Assembly (NCBI GenBank): GCA_904419875.1 | Contig: CAJFTG010000001.1 | Coordinates: forward strand, 43,483-107,482 | Source: Candidatus Avimonas caecicola | Lineage (GTDB): Bacteria > Bacillota > Clostridia > Oscillospirales > Acutalibacteraceae | Direction: 5' to 3' | Length of the DNA: 64,000 bases | In this document: one piece after another, positions 26,417 to 35,682 of the stretch | Position numbering within the stretch: the stretch's first letter is position 1 | How the letters are laid out: the number at the start of each line of letters is the position of its first letter | The notes under the pieces: model-generated | What the model saw: only the letters and a program-made list of their open reading frames with translations | What the model was told of the DNA's origin: nothing | Database searches by the model: none | Program-made: the position numbers and the translations under genes

Positions 26417-28954
26417 TCAGCACCCGGCCGGCGGAACGTTGAAGGCGGACAGCCGCAGCCCCCCGGTATGGCTGACGGAGACGATGCGGCTTTCCCCCGC
26501 GTCCAGCCAGAACATGCCGCTGTCGCAGGTGAACGACGTGTCGTGCGCGGGGCATTCCACCAGCACGCCCGCCGCGGGCACGGCGCCGGTATTGATGATC
26601 TCCACCCGTCCCCCGCCGCACGGCTTCGCTTCCAGGGAGGTTGGAGGCAGCGTCTTCAGGCAGCCCGGCTTTTCCCGGTAATTCTGCCAATAGAAGGTGT
26701 CGTCCTGTTCCACGCCTTCCACCCGCAGACGCACATGGAGGAAAAGAGGCGCCTGCGCCGCCTGCCCGGCGGACAGCCGGACCTCCCCGGCCGCCGTGAC
26801 CGCGCCGGAGGGGACGGCCGCGTGAACCTCCTGATGAAGGAGGCGGAGCGCGCCGTCGAACACGCGGACCACAATCTCGCACGGCTTTCCCGCAGCGGCC
26901 CCGTTGTCGTCAAGCAGTACGACCGGATAGGCGGCCGCCGCGTGGATGGAGCGGATGACCAGCATCGCGTGCAGCGGCGCGTAAGCCTGCTGCAGCACAT
27001 AATAGGAGGTTTTCTGCACGCCGTAATAATCCAGCGTGGACCAGGAACAGGCGGGGTATACGTCGGTCAGCTTGTAATAACAGATTCCCGCTGCCTGCGG
27101 CCAGTCGGCGCGGGCCGCCTCCAGCGTGTGCCGTATGGCGGTGGACTGCGCCATCTGGGTGCCGAAAATGAAATCGTCAATGCTGCGGATCTCCCCGAAC
27201 TCCTCCGCCCGGCGGAGAAGATGGTCCATGTCGTTGTAATTTTCCGGCCAGCGGAATTCGTTGAAGCGGGGGGTGTGGTAGTTGAAGGCGGTCTTCGCCT
27301 CCGGGTCCCAGAGGTGCCGCTCCTCCTCCGGGATGTACCGGTACACGCTCTCCCGGTTGGGGCAGGAGGCCATGCCGAACTCCCCGATAAACGGCGCGCG
27401 GAGGTTCAGCGCCGCGTCCATCTCCTCCATCTCCCAGAAGGTGCTGTAGCTGTGCAGCGATCCGCCGTAAGGAGACGTGCGGTGGAACGGGCGGGTGCCG
27501 TCCAGCTCAAAGGCGATCCGCGCGAGCGCCTCCATCGCCGGGCCGTCGGCCTGCGCCGATTCATTGCCGCCCGCCCATTGGACCAGACTCGGGTGGTTGC
27601 GCAGCCGCACTGTGTGGATACGCGCCGTTTCCACCAGCGCCTCCATCGGCTGCAGCTTCTGGCTGTCCCAGCAGGTGGGCCATTCCTGCGACACCATCAG
27701 CCCCAGCTCGTCACATTTTTGGTAAAAGTAATCGCTTTCGGGCATGCCGCCGCCCCAGGCCCGCAGGAACTGCAGATTCTGCGCCTTGGCGAGGGAAAGG
27801 AACCGGTCGTACCGCCCGTCGGGGAAACGGAGCAGCGCGTCGGTGGTGCACCAGTTGGTCCCCTTGACAAAGAGGGGGCGGCCGTTGACCGTCAGCGTCC
27901 AGTTGTACAGGTCTTCCCGCGGCCCCTGCGGCAGGGGCTGCATATCGACCTGGCGGATACCGGTCACCTCGCGAAACACCTGCGTGAGATCCCCCTGTGG
28001 CTCCACGGCGGTGACGACCTCGTACAGCGGCTGGCCGCCATAGCCGTTGGGCCACCACAGCCGGGCGTCGTTCACGGTAAAGGTATAGCGCAATACCGTA
28101 GCGTCATCCCGCGCCGTAAACAGGGCGGCGAAATGCTGGCTCTCGCCGGCAAAATTGTGCGGCTTCACCTGTATGCGCACCCGCCCCTGTCCCCGGCCGG
28201 CCAGCCGGATGCAGACGGTCAGCCGGCCGGTGCGGTAATCGCTGGTGACAATCAGCGGCCGTTCGGCGGCAAGGCGCGGCGTTTCCCGGATGGAAACCGG
28301 GGCCCAGATGCCGCGGGAAGGGATGCAGGCGTAATGCCAGCCGTAAACGCAGTTGACCACCACGCCGTATTTCCAGCCCTCGTCGTGGTCGGCATAGGCG
28401 GAATACGGGCGGGGGTCCGCCGGCGCGTTCTCCACCTTGACAATCAGGACATTGTGCTTTTTCAACAGCCCGCCGACTGGGAATTCCGGGCCGCCGAACA
28501 TGCCGATATGCCCGCCCAGGAAATGGCCGTTCAGCCAGAATACCGCATTGTAGCACACCCCGTCGAAACAGAGGCGAGGGGCGGCGAAATCGCCGTCCAC
28601 CTCAAATTCCCGCCGGAACCACCACGTTTTGTAGCTGTTCTCCCGCGCGAGCTTGTCGTTCTTTCCAAACAGCGGGTCGGGGATGACCCCGTTCTCATAC
28701 AGGATGGTATGCACGGTGTTCGGGATCCGCGCCGGCAGCGCGCCGTCCCAGACGGCCGCCGGGTCGGTGCGTTCAGCCACCGTGCCGCCGTCGATCATCT
28801 CCCATCCGGCGCCGTCGAGCGAAAGCACCCGAACGCCGTCGGCCGGCAGCGTTCCGCCGGGACAGGGTTCCAGCGTCACCGCCGGCCCTTCGAACGGCGC
28901 GGGAGCAGGCGCCCAGAGGGCCTTCTCCTTTTGGTCAAGCGATTGTCCATTCAT
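26417..28954 (-). CDS. GH2 family glycosidase, beta-mannosidase type
   Basis: 845 aa from ATG 28954 (GGAG 8 bases upstream; a TTG 42 bases earlier overlaps its own ribosome site). GH2 layout: sugar-binding jelly roll (about 75-225: YKTWWFRREFEVD, NAVFWLNGHFLGGH, VLIVKVENAPADPRPY), Ig-like domain, TIM barrel (about 350-620), then C-terminal beta domains. Acid/base Glu465 in VQWAGGNES; nucleophile Glu525 in FIGEFGM. The phrase LRAWGGGMPESDYFY is typical of the beta-mannosidase / exo-glucosaminidase branch. No signal peptide. Last gene of the second sugar operon, 112 bp after deoC. Beta-mannosidase activity would link it to the GH130 cluster on the far side of the AraC gene. Confidence 0.83.
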   Translation of the reverse strand: MNGQSLDQKEKALWAPAPAPFEGPAVTLEPCPGGTLPADGVRVLSLDGAGWEMIDGGTVAERTDPAAVWDGALPARIPNTVHTILYENGVIPDPLFGKNDKLARENSYKTWWFRREFEVDGDFAAPRLCFDGVCYNAVFWLNGHFLGGHIGMFGGPEFPVGGLLKKHNVLIVKVENAPADPRPYSAYADHDEGWKYGVVVNCVYGWHYACIPSRGIWAPVSIRETPRLAAERPLIVTSDYRTGRLTVCIRLAGRGQGRVRIQVKPHNFAGESQHFAALFTARDDATVLRYTFTVNDARLWWPNGYGGQPLYEVVTAVEPQGDLTQVFREVTGIRQVDMQPLPQGPREDLYNWTLTVNGRPLFVKGTNWCTTDALLRFPDGRYDRFLSLAKAQNLQFLRAWGGGMPESDYFYQKCDELGLMVSQEWPTCWDSQKLQPMEALVETARIHTVRLRNHPSLVQWAGGNESAQADGPAMEALARIAFELDGTRPFHRTSPYGGSLHSYSTFWEMEEMDAALNLRAPFIGEFGMASCPNRESVYRYIPEEERHLWDPEAKTAFNYHTPRFNEFRWPENYNDMDHLLRRAEEFGEIRSIDDFIFGTQMAQSTAIRHTLEAARADWPQAAGICYYKLTDVYPACSWSTLDYYGVQKTSYYVLQQAYAPLHAMLVIRSIHAAAAYPVVLLDDNGAAAGKPCEIVVRVFDGALRLLHQEVHAAVPSGAVTAAGEVRLSAGQAAQAPLFLHVRLRVEGVEQDDTFYWQNYREKPGCLKTLPPTSLEAKPCGGGRVEIINTGAVPAAGVLVECPAHDTSFTCDSGMFWLDAGESRIVSVSHTGGLRLSAFNVPPAGC

Positions 28955-29065
28955 AGCCGTTGCTCCGGCGGCCGCCGCCGGATTCCTCCTTCCCAAGCAT
29001 AAAACGGTGCAGCCCGCCGGGCGGCTTTTGCCGCGCCGGCGGACCGGACCGCCCGAACCCGGCGG

Positions 29066-29776
29066 TTATTTGCCGGCCAGCCGCGCCTTCAGTTCCTCGA
29101 CGATGGTCACGCCCGCGCTGGTGCCGATGCGCTCGGCCCCCGCCTCAATCATGGCCAGGGCCTCGTCCAGGGTGCGGACGCCGCCGGCCGCCTTCACCTT
29201 GACGGCGTCGCCGACCATGGACTTCATCAGCCGCACATCCTCCGCCGTGGCGCCGACCGCGACGCCCGGCGCGGGGGTACCGAAGCCGGTGCTGGTCTTG
29301 ATAAAATCGGGCCTGACCTTCAGGGCGATCCGGCACAGCGTCTTTTTCTCCTCGTCGGTCAGGTAGCAGTTTTCAAAAATCACCTTCGAAATCTTCCCAT
29401 GCTCCCGGCAGATTCCCACGATCTGGCGCATCTCCTCCTCCACATAGGCGAGGTCGCCGCTCTTGAGCTTGACGAGGTTGACCACATAATCGATTTCGTC
29501 CGCGCCGTCCGCAATCGCCTGCCGCGTTTCAAACACCTTGTCCTCGATCGTGGTCTGGCCAAGCGGGAAGCCGATCGCCGCGCCGACGTGCACCTTGCTA
29601 TCCCGGAGGATGTTTTTGCAGAACTTCACCGGCGCGGAATTGATGGCGACCATGGCAAAGCCGTATTCGTCGCTCTGCCGGCAGAAGGCTTCAAAATCCG
29701 CTTCGGTAACGTAGGCTTTCAGCAGGGTCTGATCAAAATACCGGGCCAGCGCTTCCGGGGTAAGGTTGGTTTTCAT
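29066..29776 (-). CDS. deoC: Deoxyribose-phosphate aldolase family protein
   Basis: 236 aa, full family length. Class I aldolase of the DeoC type: Lys160 in RPDFIKTSTGFG forms the Schiff base, Lys195 in VKVKAAGG lowers its pKa, and the Asp in DEIDYVVN (93-100) completes the site. The canonical reaction splits 2-deoxyribose 5-phosphate to acetaldehyde and glyceraldehyde 3-phosphate. Here it sits in a rare-sugar operon with a kinase, isomerase and 3-epimerase and with no pyrimidine-salvage genes, so it may act on another sugar phosphate produced by the pathway. AAAGGAG precedes ATG 29776; 15 bp after the isomerase gene. Confidence 0.88.
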   Translation of the reverse strand: MKTNLTPEALARYFDQTLLKAYVTEADFEAFCRQSDEYGFAMVAINSAPVKFCKNILRDSKVHVGAAIGFPLGQTTIEDKVFETRQAIADGADEIDYVVNLVKLKSGDLAYVEEEMRQIVGICREHGKISKVIFENCYLTDEEKKTLCRIALKVRPDFIKTSTGFGTPAPGVAVGATAEDVRLMKSMVGDAVKVKAAGGVRTLDEALAMIEAGAERIGTSAGVTIVEELKARLAGK

Positions 29777-29791
29777 ATTGTCCGTCTCCTT

Positions 29792-31210
29792 TTATTCAAA
29801 AATCTGATAGGGAATGTCCATCAATTCCGCCACCTGGACCAGGTCCTGCACACAATCTCCGTACACCCCATGGATATGGTTGCAGGGGAAGCGGCGGATG
29901 AACTCGTCCGCCGACACCCGAAGCCGGGTAAAGGCGCAGGGCCAAGAGGGGGTGGTCGTCGCGCCCATGGCGAGCATTTCCTCCCGGGGGAAGCTGACGA
30001 ATTCGCCGGGGACGATGGTCAGGTAATAGCCGCCGTTCTTCCGGGCGAGGCGGGCCAGGGTGACCCTGCCGGCTTTGGCAAAGTGATGGACCGACGCGCC
30101 GCCGGCCGGGTAATCATCGGTTTCCGGCAGGAGGGAAACCTCCCGCAGGTTGACCGCCGGGTCCATGGACGCGCCGGCGAAATAGGTGGCATGGGTGCCG
30201 GAATTGGAAAAGAACCACACGTCGTGCGCCGCGTCGTAATGCCGCACATCCGCAAACAGCACCGGCATGCCGGTCAGATGCTTGAAGATCTGCATGGTCA
30301 GCGCGCCGTCCATGTCGCTTTCGGTCGCAGCGACGGTCGGTTCCTTCGGGCCGTCCCAGTCGTAAGGGTCGTTGAGCAGCGCCTCGGCCACATCCATGGT
30401 GCAGTAGCGGTCGGTGAGGTCGCCGTGCGCCTTGATGCCGACAAAGTCAAGCCCCCGCTCCTCAATGATCCGGCGCAGGCCCAGATAGGAGCGGATCTGC
30501 GTCTTCAGCTTTTCCGGGGTGAGCACGCTGCCGTCGTAGGCGATCTTCCCCACATACCGGGTCAGCCAGTCAAACCCGCGCTCCACTTCGGCCGCGTCGG
30601 CGGCGTCGCCGGCGCGGATGATGTCGTCCTGCTCGATGTTCTCCACATCGATGCCGAACTGCTTCTGCCACTGCTCGAGATTGGCCACGGCGGTATACAT
30701 CCCCAGCGGACGGCCGCCGAAATTGCCGAAGGTCAGCCCCCGGAGCCGGGACACCGCCGCCGCCGCTTTGAGGAAGGACACCATCCTGCCCTTGACCGCT
30801 TCGTCCGCGATGTCCCCCCACAGCCGGGCGTATTTGACGCCGAGCTGGTCAAGCGACCCGGCCGCGGCAAGCATCCCGACCATCCCGCATTGGGACGGGT
30901 GCAGATTGGAAAACAGCAGGTAGGGCCCGGGCGCAAAGTTCTGCGCCACCACCGTAAACTGGGGATAGCACCAGATGGTATAGTTGAAGATGGTGACCTC
31001 CACCCCGCTTTCCCGCAGACGGACGGCCTCCTCCTTCGCCACGGTGTTGGAATTGAGGATGCGGGTTCCCTCCACCACCTCGAAAAGGCCGGTTTCGGTC
31101 AGCGCCGCCGCGATGGCGTGCTGCTTGTCGAAATTGAGCTGCTTATATTCCTCGTGCAGGTAAATGCGCCCGTCGGACATGGTCAGCAGCCCGACCCGTA
31201 TTTTCTTCAT
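29792..31210 (-). CDS. L-fucose/L-arabinose isomerase family protein
   Basis: 472 aa, cytosolic. Recognised as the FucI/AraA superfamily from overall pattern: RVGLLTMSDGR at the N-terminus, ANLEQWQKQFGIDVENIEQDD mid-protein, and GEFVSFPREE with NHIHGVYGDCVQDLVQVAELM at the C-terminus. The family interconverts aldoses and ketoses with a Mn2+ centre (L-fucose/L-fuculose, D-arabinose/D-ribulose, L-arabinose/L-ribulose). Shorter than E. coli FucI (about 590 aa); it belongs to the broader uncharacterised clade, so the substrate is open. GGAGAG precedes ATG 31210. With the downstream aldolase and upstream epimerase and kinase it forms a complete-looking ketose pathway. Confidence 0.8.
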   Translation of the reverse strand: MKKIRVGLLTMSDGRIYLHEEYKQLNFDKQHAIAAALTETGLFEVVEGTRILNSNTVAKEEAVRLRESGVEVTIFNYTIWCYPQFTVVAQNFAPGPYLLFSNLHPSQCGMVGMLAAAGSLDQLGVKYARLWGDIADEAVKGRMVSFLKAAAAVSRLRGLTFGNFGGRPLGMYTAVANLEQWQKQFGIDVENIEQDDIIRAGDAADAAEVERGFDWLTRYVGKIAYDGSVLTPEKLKTQIRSYLGLRRIIEERGLDFVGIKAHGDLTDRYCTMDVAEALLNDPYDWDGPKEPTVAATESDMDGALTMQIFKHLTGMPVLFADVRHYDAAHDVWFFSNSGTHATYFAGASMDPAVNLREVSLLPETDDYPAGGASVHHFAKAGRVTLARLARKNGGYYLTIVPGEFVSFPREEMLAMGATTTPSWPCAFTRLRVSADEFIRRFPCNHIHGVYGDCVQDLVQVAELMDIPYQIFE

Positions 31211-31255
31211 TGCCGTTCTCTCCTTTATCCATATTTCTCAAAACGTTCCGCCCGT

Positions 31256-32131
31256 TCAGCCCTCAAGCCCGCGCCGGACAAACGCGGCAGCCTCCGCCGC
31301 CAGCCGGTCCATTTCCGCGTCGTCCGCGCCGCCGCCGATGTCACGGAATATCTTGATATCCTTCCCAACCTGGCCGCCCATGCGGATAAACGGCTCCATC
31401 ACCACCGCGCCGGTATAATCGATGTCGCGCAGCGCCGAAAAGATTTCCCGCCAAGGCATCCGGCCGGTGCCGGGTGTTTTGCGGTTGCACTCGCCGATAT
31501 GGAAATGGCCCAGCACCCCTTTGGCCGACCGGATCGCGTCGCCGAGGGAATCCTCCTCAATGTTCATATGGAAGGTATCGAGCAGCAGCTTGGCCGCCGG
31601 GCTCTCCAGCTCCCTGAGGTAGGCCACCCCCTCCGCCGCGCAGTTGAGGATGCACTGCTCAAACCGGTTGACAACCTCCAGGCAGTAGGCGATGCCGTAA
31701 TCCTCCGCCTTTTTGAGAATCTCCCGCAGCGAAACCAGCGAGCGCTCCCGCGCCGCCATCTTGTAATCGTAATCCGCCGCGATCCGGATGGGCCAGTACG
31801 CATAGTTGATGCCCGAAAAAACGTGGCTGCCGATCTCGTGGATGCAGTCCAGAACCGTGCCGACGTATTTCACCCCTTCGCGCCGCACCGACTCGTCGGG
31901 AGAGGATACGTCGTGCGCCGGGTCAAGCCCCATGCAGCAGGTCAGCTGAATCCCTTCCGCCTCCGCCTCCTCCCGCAGGGCGCGGCGGGCGGCGGCGGTC
32001 ATTTCAGGCAGGGCCCCGGCGGCCACCTCCAGCGTGTCAAAGCCGAGCTTCTTCACCTTTTTGACGTAGGGCAGGAAATCCGCCGACCATTCCCGCTCCC
32101 AAAAGGCATAGTAAATACCCACGCGATTCAT
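31256..32131 (-). CDS. Ketose 3-epimerase, D-allulose (psicose)/D-tagatose 3-epimerase family
   Basis: 291 aa TIM barrel, the usual length. All four metal ligands are present in the DPEase pattern: Glu152 (LEVVNRFE), Asp185 (LLDTFHMNIEEDS), His211 (GHFHIGECNR) and Glu246 (VVMEPFIRMGG). His188 and Arg217, which contact the substrate, are also kept. The N-terminus GIYYAFWEREWSADF matches characterised clostridial D-psicose 3-epimerases. The enzyme inverts C3 of free ketoses (fructose/allulose, tagatose/sorbose, ribulose/xylulose). Forty-five bp upstream of the isomerase gene and 50 bp after the DeoR regulator. Epimerase next to isomerase and FGGY kinase suggests conversion of an unusual ketose into one the kinase accepts. 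Confidence 0.88.
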   Translation of the reverse strand: MNRVGIYYAFWEREWSADFLPYVKKVKKLGFDTLEVAAGALPEMTAAARRALREEAEAEGIQLTCCMGLDPAHDVSSPDESVRREGVKYVGTVLDCIHEIGSHVFSGINYAYWPIRIAADYDYKMAARERSLVSLREILKKAEDYGIAYCLEVVNRFEQCILNCAAEGVAYLRELESPAAKLLLDTFHMNIEEDSLGDAIRSAKGVLGHFHIGECNRKTPGTGRMPWREIFSALRDIDYTGAVVMEPFIRMGGQVGKDIKIFRDIGGGADDAEMDRLAAEAAAFVRRGLEG

Positions 32132-32181
32132 CCGTTATCCGTCCTTTCTCCGTAAAACCGGTTCAGGCGGCAGGCGGCGCT

Positions 32182-32958
32182 TCAAACCGTCTCCACCACA
32201 ATTTCCATCGCCCGCAGCTTCTGCAGCACCTCCGGGTCGGCCTGCCGGTCGGTGACCACCGCATCCAGGTCCCTGAGCTCGCCGAACTTGGCGAAGCTCT
32301 GCGTGCCGAATTTGGAGCTGTCGCAGAGCAGGATGACCTGGTTGCCCATTTTCATCAGGTTTTTCTTCACCGCAGCCTGCTCGATGTCCGGCGTGCAGAG
32401 TTCCCCGGCGGCATTGACCGAGTTGGTCGCCAGAAACGCCTTATCCACCGCCAGGGATTGCAGCACGCTGTTGGCGATCGCCCCCACCGTGCAGGAAAAG
32501 CCCCGGCGCACCTGCCCGCCGGCCAGGATGACCGACACCCCTTCGCTGTCCTCCAGCGTCCGGGCGATCGCCAGGTCGGGAGTAACGACCGTCAGCTTCT
32601 TTTTGCCGGCGAGCGCCCGGGCAAAGTAATAGGTGGTGGTGCCGGTGTCCACCGCGATGGTGTCCCCGTCCTCCACCAGCTCCGCCGCCGCCCGGCCGAT
32701 AGCGATTTTCCGTTCCCGGTTGGCCACGTCCTTTTCCACCGAGGTCGGCTCGAAATTGATCTTGGTTCCGGCGATCGCCCCGCCGTGAGTGCGCCGGAGA
32801 AGCCCCTGCTTTTCCAGCTCGTTCAAATCGTTGCGGATGGTGGCCGGGGATACCCCGAACGTCTCGCACAGCTCGTTCACAAGCAGTTTTTTCTGCTTGC
32901 GCAGAAGCTGGAGAATCCGGTTCTGCCGTTCCTCCGCAAACATCGGCTCCGCTGCCAT
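32182..32958 (-). CDS. DeoR/GlpR-family transcriptional regulator
   Basis: 258 aa from ATG 32958; the frame is open further upstream but lacks family similarity there. N-terminal winged HTH (about 8-62): RILQLLRKQKKLLVNELCE, then FGVSPATIRNDLNELEKQG and LLRRTHGG. C-terminal DeoRC sensor (about 80-235) with DGDTIAVDTGTTTYYFARAL, the sugar-phosphate-binding loop. Such repressors usually respond to the phosphorylated intermediate of their own pathway; here that would be the product of the FGGY kinase encoded 91 bp upstream in the operon. The likely operator is the direct repeat over the operon start site at 38653-38671. Confidence 0.9.
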   Translation of the reverse strand: MAAEPMFAEERQNRILQLLRKQKKLLVNELCETFGVSPATIRNDLNELEKQGLLRRTHGGAIAGTKINFEPTSVEKDVANRERKIAIGRAAAELVEDGDTIAVDTGTTTYYFARALAGKKKLTVVTPDLAIARTLEDSEGVSVILAGGQVRRGFSCTVGAIANSVLQSLAVDKAFLATNSVNAAGELCTPDIEQAAVKKNLMKMGNQVILLCDSSKFGTQSFAKFGELRDLDAVVTDRQADPEVLQKLRAMEIVVETV

Positions 32959-33049
32959 GCCGTTCCCTTCCCTTCCCTTTTGTTCCCTGCCTTTTCCTGC
33001 CTTTTCCCGCCGCTTCCTGCCGTCTACCTTCCCCGTTTCCGCGGGGCGT

Positions 33050-34546
33050 TCAGTCCCGGCAGAGCGCGCCGATCTGTTCCAGCCGCCGCCGGTAGCGCGC
33101 CGCCCCCTGCGCATACGCCGCAGACCTGGCCCCGTCCGCCCGGGTCAAGGCCCCTTCCTCCGGGTAAGCGGCGCAGAGTTCCGCCAGCGGACGGTCCGCA
33201 TAGCCGCAGCCGCACGCGGCGATCAGCGCGCAGGCCGGCGGCGCCGTGTCGCCGTTTTTGAGCGCCTGATAGTCCACGCCGAGCACATCCGCCTTGATTT
33301 GGGCGAACACCGCGCTCTTCGCGCCCCCTCCCGCCCCGCGGACCGTTTCCAGCTCCGTGATGCAGCCGTTCTCCCGGAGAATCCCCAGATAGCTTTGGTA
33401 CTCATAGGCCACAGACTCCAGGATGCTGCGGTACAGCAGGCCGGGATAGGGGGAGCCGCGCAATCCGAGGAACGCGCCGCTGACATCGTTGTCCAGCGGG
33501 CAGGTCCGGCCCGAAAAATGCGGGATAAAGGTGATGCCGCCGCAGCCGGGGGCCTCCCGCTCGGCCAGCCCGTCCAGCTCCCGCAGGCTTTTCCCGCACA
33601 GCGAAGCAAACCATTTCAGGCAGATGCCGCCCCCGCTGATATAGGCAAGGGGTATGTACAGTCCCTCGAGAACGCTGCGGGCAAAGAGGATGGTCTTATG
33701 CCGGACATCCGGTGCAAAGCGGTCGGTGCCGCAGGCAAAGACCGACGCGGTGCCGGCCACGTCGTAGGCCAGCCCCGCGCGGGTTACCCCGGCTCCAAGG
33801 CTGGACGCCGCGGTGTCGCCGCAGCCCGCGACCACCTTCACCCCGTGCGGCAGCCCGCAGGCGTCGGCATACGCATCGCGAACAACGCCGACCACCTCCT
33901 GCGGGGAGACGATGCGGGGCAGCTTTTCCTCCGCAACGCCGAAGCGGCGCAGCAGCTCGCTGTTAAACCGCCGGCCGGCGTTATCGGAAAAGCTGTTGAA
34001 ATGCAGAAAGGTATAATCCATGAACGCTTCGTCCGCCCGCAGGCCGCACAGCTTTCCGGCGACATAGCCGTTGGGCATGACGAACTTGGCGGCGCGGGCA
34101 TAGACATCCGGGCGCTCCCCCTTCCACCAGAGAAGCTTGGAAGCGTGCGCATTGATGACCGGCCCGCCGCTGGAACGGATCGCCTCCTCCTCCGCCTGCC
34201 GGCGGATGGCCTCCGTATACGGCGCACAGCGGGTATCCAGCCAGGAATCCAGCGGCGTCACCGCCTCAAAATCCGGCCCGACGCCGACGATTCCCGCCAT
34301 TTGGGAATCCATGCCCACGGCGGCAACCACGCCCCCCGCCCGGTCCGCCTGTCCGGCCACCGCGCGGATGGTATGAAGCACCGAGGAAAACACGCGATCC
34401 GGCTCCTCGTACACGCTGCCGTCCCCCGGCCGGACCAGCCGGGACGCTTCAAATGCATCGGCCAGTATCCGGCCGTTCCGGTCGCACAGCACCGCCTTGG
34501 TGCCCTGCGTGCCGATGTCGATTCCAATAAACAGCGGCTGACGCAT
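33050..34546 (-). CDS. FGGY-family carbohydrate kinase
   Basis: 498 aa, typical length. N-terminal ATPase domain starts LFIGIDIGTQGTKAVLCD (phosphate 1 motif), followed by AVGMDSQMAGIV and LDTRC(A)P. C-terminal domain includes VVAGCGDTAASSLGAG and AYDVAGTASVFACG (adenosine/phosphate 2 region). Closest in feel to xylulokinase-like and unassigned pentulose/hexulose kinases, which phosphorylate the ketose from the isomerase/epimerase pair. Whether C1 or C5 is phosphorylated cannot be read from the sequence; a DeoC-type aldolase downstream could argue for C1 or a 5-phosphate. AAAGGAG precedes ATG 34546. Confidence 0.88.
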   Translation of the reverse strand: MRQPLFIGIDIGTQGTKAVLCDRNGRILADAFEASRLVRPGDGSVYEEPDRVFSSVLHTIRAVAGQADRAGGVVAAVGMDSQMAGIVGVGPDFEAVTPLDSWLDTRCAPYTEAIRRQAEEEAIRSSGGPVINAHASKLLWWKGERPDVYARAAKFVMPNGYVAGKLCGLRADEAFMDYTFLHFNSFSDNAGRRFNSELLRRFGVAEEKLPRIVSPQEVVGVVRDAYADACGLPHGVKVVAGCGDTAASSLGAGVTRAGLAYDVAGTASVFACGTDRFAPDVRHKTILFARSVLEGLYIPLAYISGGGICLKWFASLCGKSLRELDGLAEREAPGCGGITFIPHFSGRTCPLDNDVSGAFLGLRGSPYPGLLYRSILESVAYEYQSYLGILRENGCITELETVRGAGGGAKSAVFAQIKADVLGVDYQALKNGDTAPPACALIAACGCGYADRPLAELCAAYPEEGALTRADGARSAAYAQGAARYRRRLEQIGALCRD

Positions 34547-34618
34547 GCTGCGCTCCTTTCCCCCGGTGCGGCCCGGGGATTTTCTTTTTTCATCCGCGCA
34601 ACGCGTGCGCGGCCGTTC

Positions 34619-35659
34619 CTACGGCATGGTTACGACGGTTTTCAGCCCCTCGCCTTTCCGCGCCATTTCCAGGCCCCGGAGGATTTCGGCCAGCGGCAGC
34701 CGCGCCGTAATCAGCGGCCGCACGTCCAGCACGCCCGCGGTGATGTAGCCGAGGGTCTTCCGGTACTGCGCAAGGCTGGCCCGCGTGGTGCCGGAGACGA
34801 TGAGCTGCTTGTAATGGATGAGGTTGGTATCAAGCGGCACCGGCTGCCGGCCGGCCGGGACGCCGCCGAAGAAGATTACCCGGCCGTTCACCGCGGCCAG
34901 CTCCAGCGCCTGGGTCTGCACCGCGGGGACCGGGCAGGCGGTAATCACCACGTCGCATCCCCTTCCGCCGGTCTGCCGGGCGATTTCCTCCCCGACCCGA
35001 TCCGGCAGGGTGACCACCTCCGGATACAGCGCCTTCACCGCCTCCAGGCGGGATTCCAGCACGTCGCTGACGAACACCCGGCCCGCTCCGGCCATGCGCG
35101 CCAGCGCCGCATGCATAATGCCGATCGGCCCGGCGCCGAAAATCAGGACAAAATCTCCCGGGCGGATGTCCGCCCGCTCAAAGCCGTTGCACACGCAGGA
35201 CAAGGGCTCGTTCACCGCCGCCTCCTCAAAGGAGACCGCGTCGTCCAGCACGGCGACGTTGCCGCCCCGCACCGCCGCTTCCGGGATGACGCAGTATTCG
35301 GCAAAGGCCCCGTTGAGGTTGATGCCGAGCGCCTTATACTCCGGGCAGAGATGGCCGTCGCCGCGCACACAGCTGTCGCAGATGCCGCAGCCCATGTTGG
35401 GCGCCACCGCCACCCGCTGGCCTACCGTATAACCGGCGACCCCGGCGCCAACCTTCTCGATCACCCCCGCGACCTCATGGCCCAGGATGCAGGGGTGCTG
35501 CCCGTCAATTCCCTTGGCCCCGTTGACAAACATCCGCACGTCGGTCCCGCAGATGGCGGCCGCCCGGACCCGGAGCAGGATTTCCTGCCCGCCGATTTCA
35601 GGAACGGGGATTTCCTCCAGGCGGATGTCCCCCGCCCCGTACATTTTTGCTGCCAGCAT
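34619..35659 (-). CDS. Zinc-dependent medium-chain alcohol/polyol dehydrogenase
   Basis: 346 aa. GroES-like domain with catalytic zinc ligands Cys in AAICGTDVRMF and His-Glu in CILGHEVAG, and four structural-zinc cysteines in the CGICDSCVRGDGHLC segment (one more just downstream). The NAD(P) Rossmann region is FVLIFGAGPIGIMHAALA. This is the sorbitol / galactitol-phosphate / threonine dehydrogenase branch. It would oxidise a polyol to a ketose, or the reverse, feeding the epimerase and kinase. GAAGGAGG precedes ATG 35659; 23 bp after the Gfo/Idh gene. Confidence 0.88.
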   Translation of the reverse strand: MLAAKMYGAGDIRLEEIPVPEIGGQEILLRVRAAAICGTDVRMFVNGAKGIDGQHPCILGHEVAGVIEKVGAGVAGYTVGQRVAVAPNMGCGICDSCVRGDGHLCPEYKALGINLNGAFAEYCVIPEAAVRGGNVAVLDDAVSFEEAAVNEPLSCVCNGFERADIRPGDFVLIFGAGPIGIMHAALARMAGAGRVFVSDVLESRLEAVKALYPEVVTLPDRVGEEIARQTGGRGCDVVITACPVPAVQTQALELAAVNGRVIFFGGVPAGRQPVPLDTNLIHYKQLIVSGTTRASLAQYRKTLGYITAGVLDVRPLITARLPLAEILRGLEMARKGEGLKTVVTMP

Positions 35660-35682
35660 GGCGCGCTTCCTCCTTCACTGTA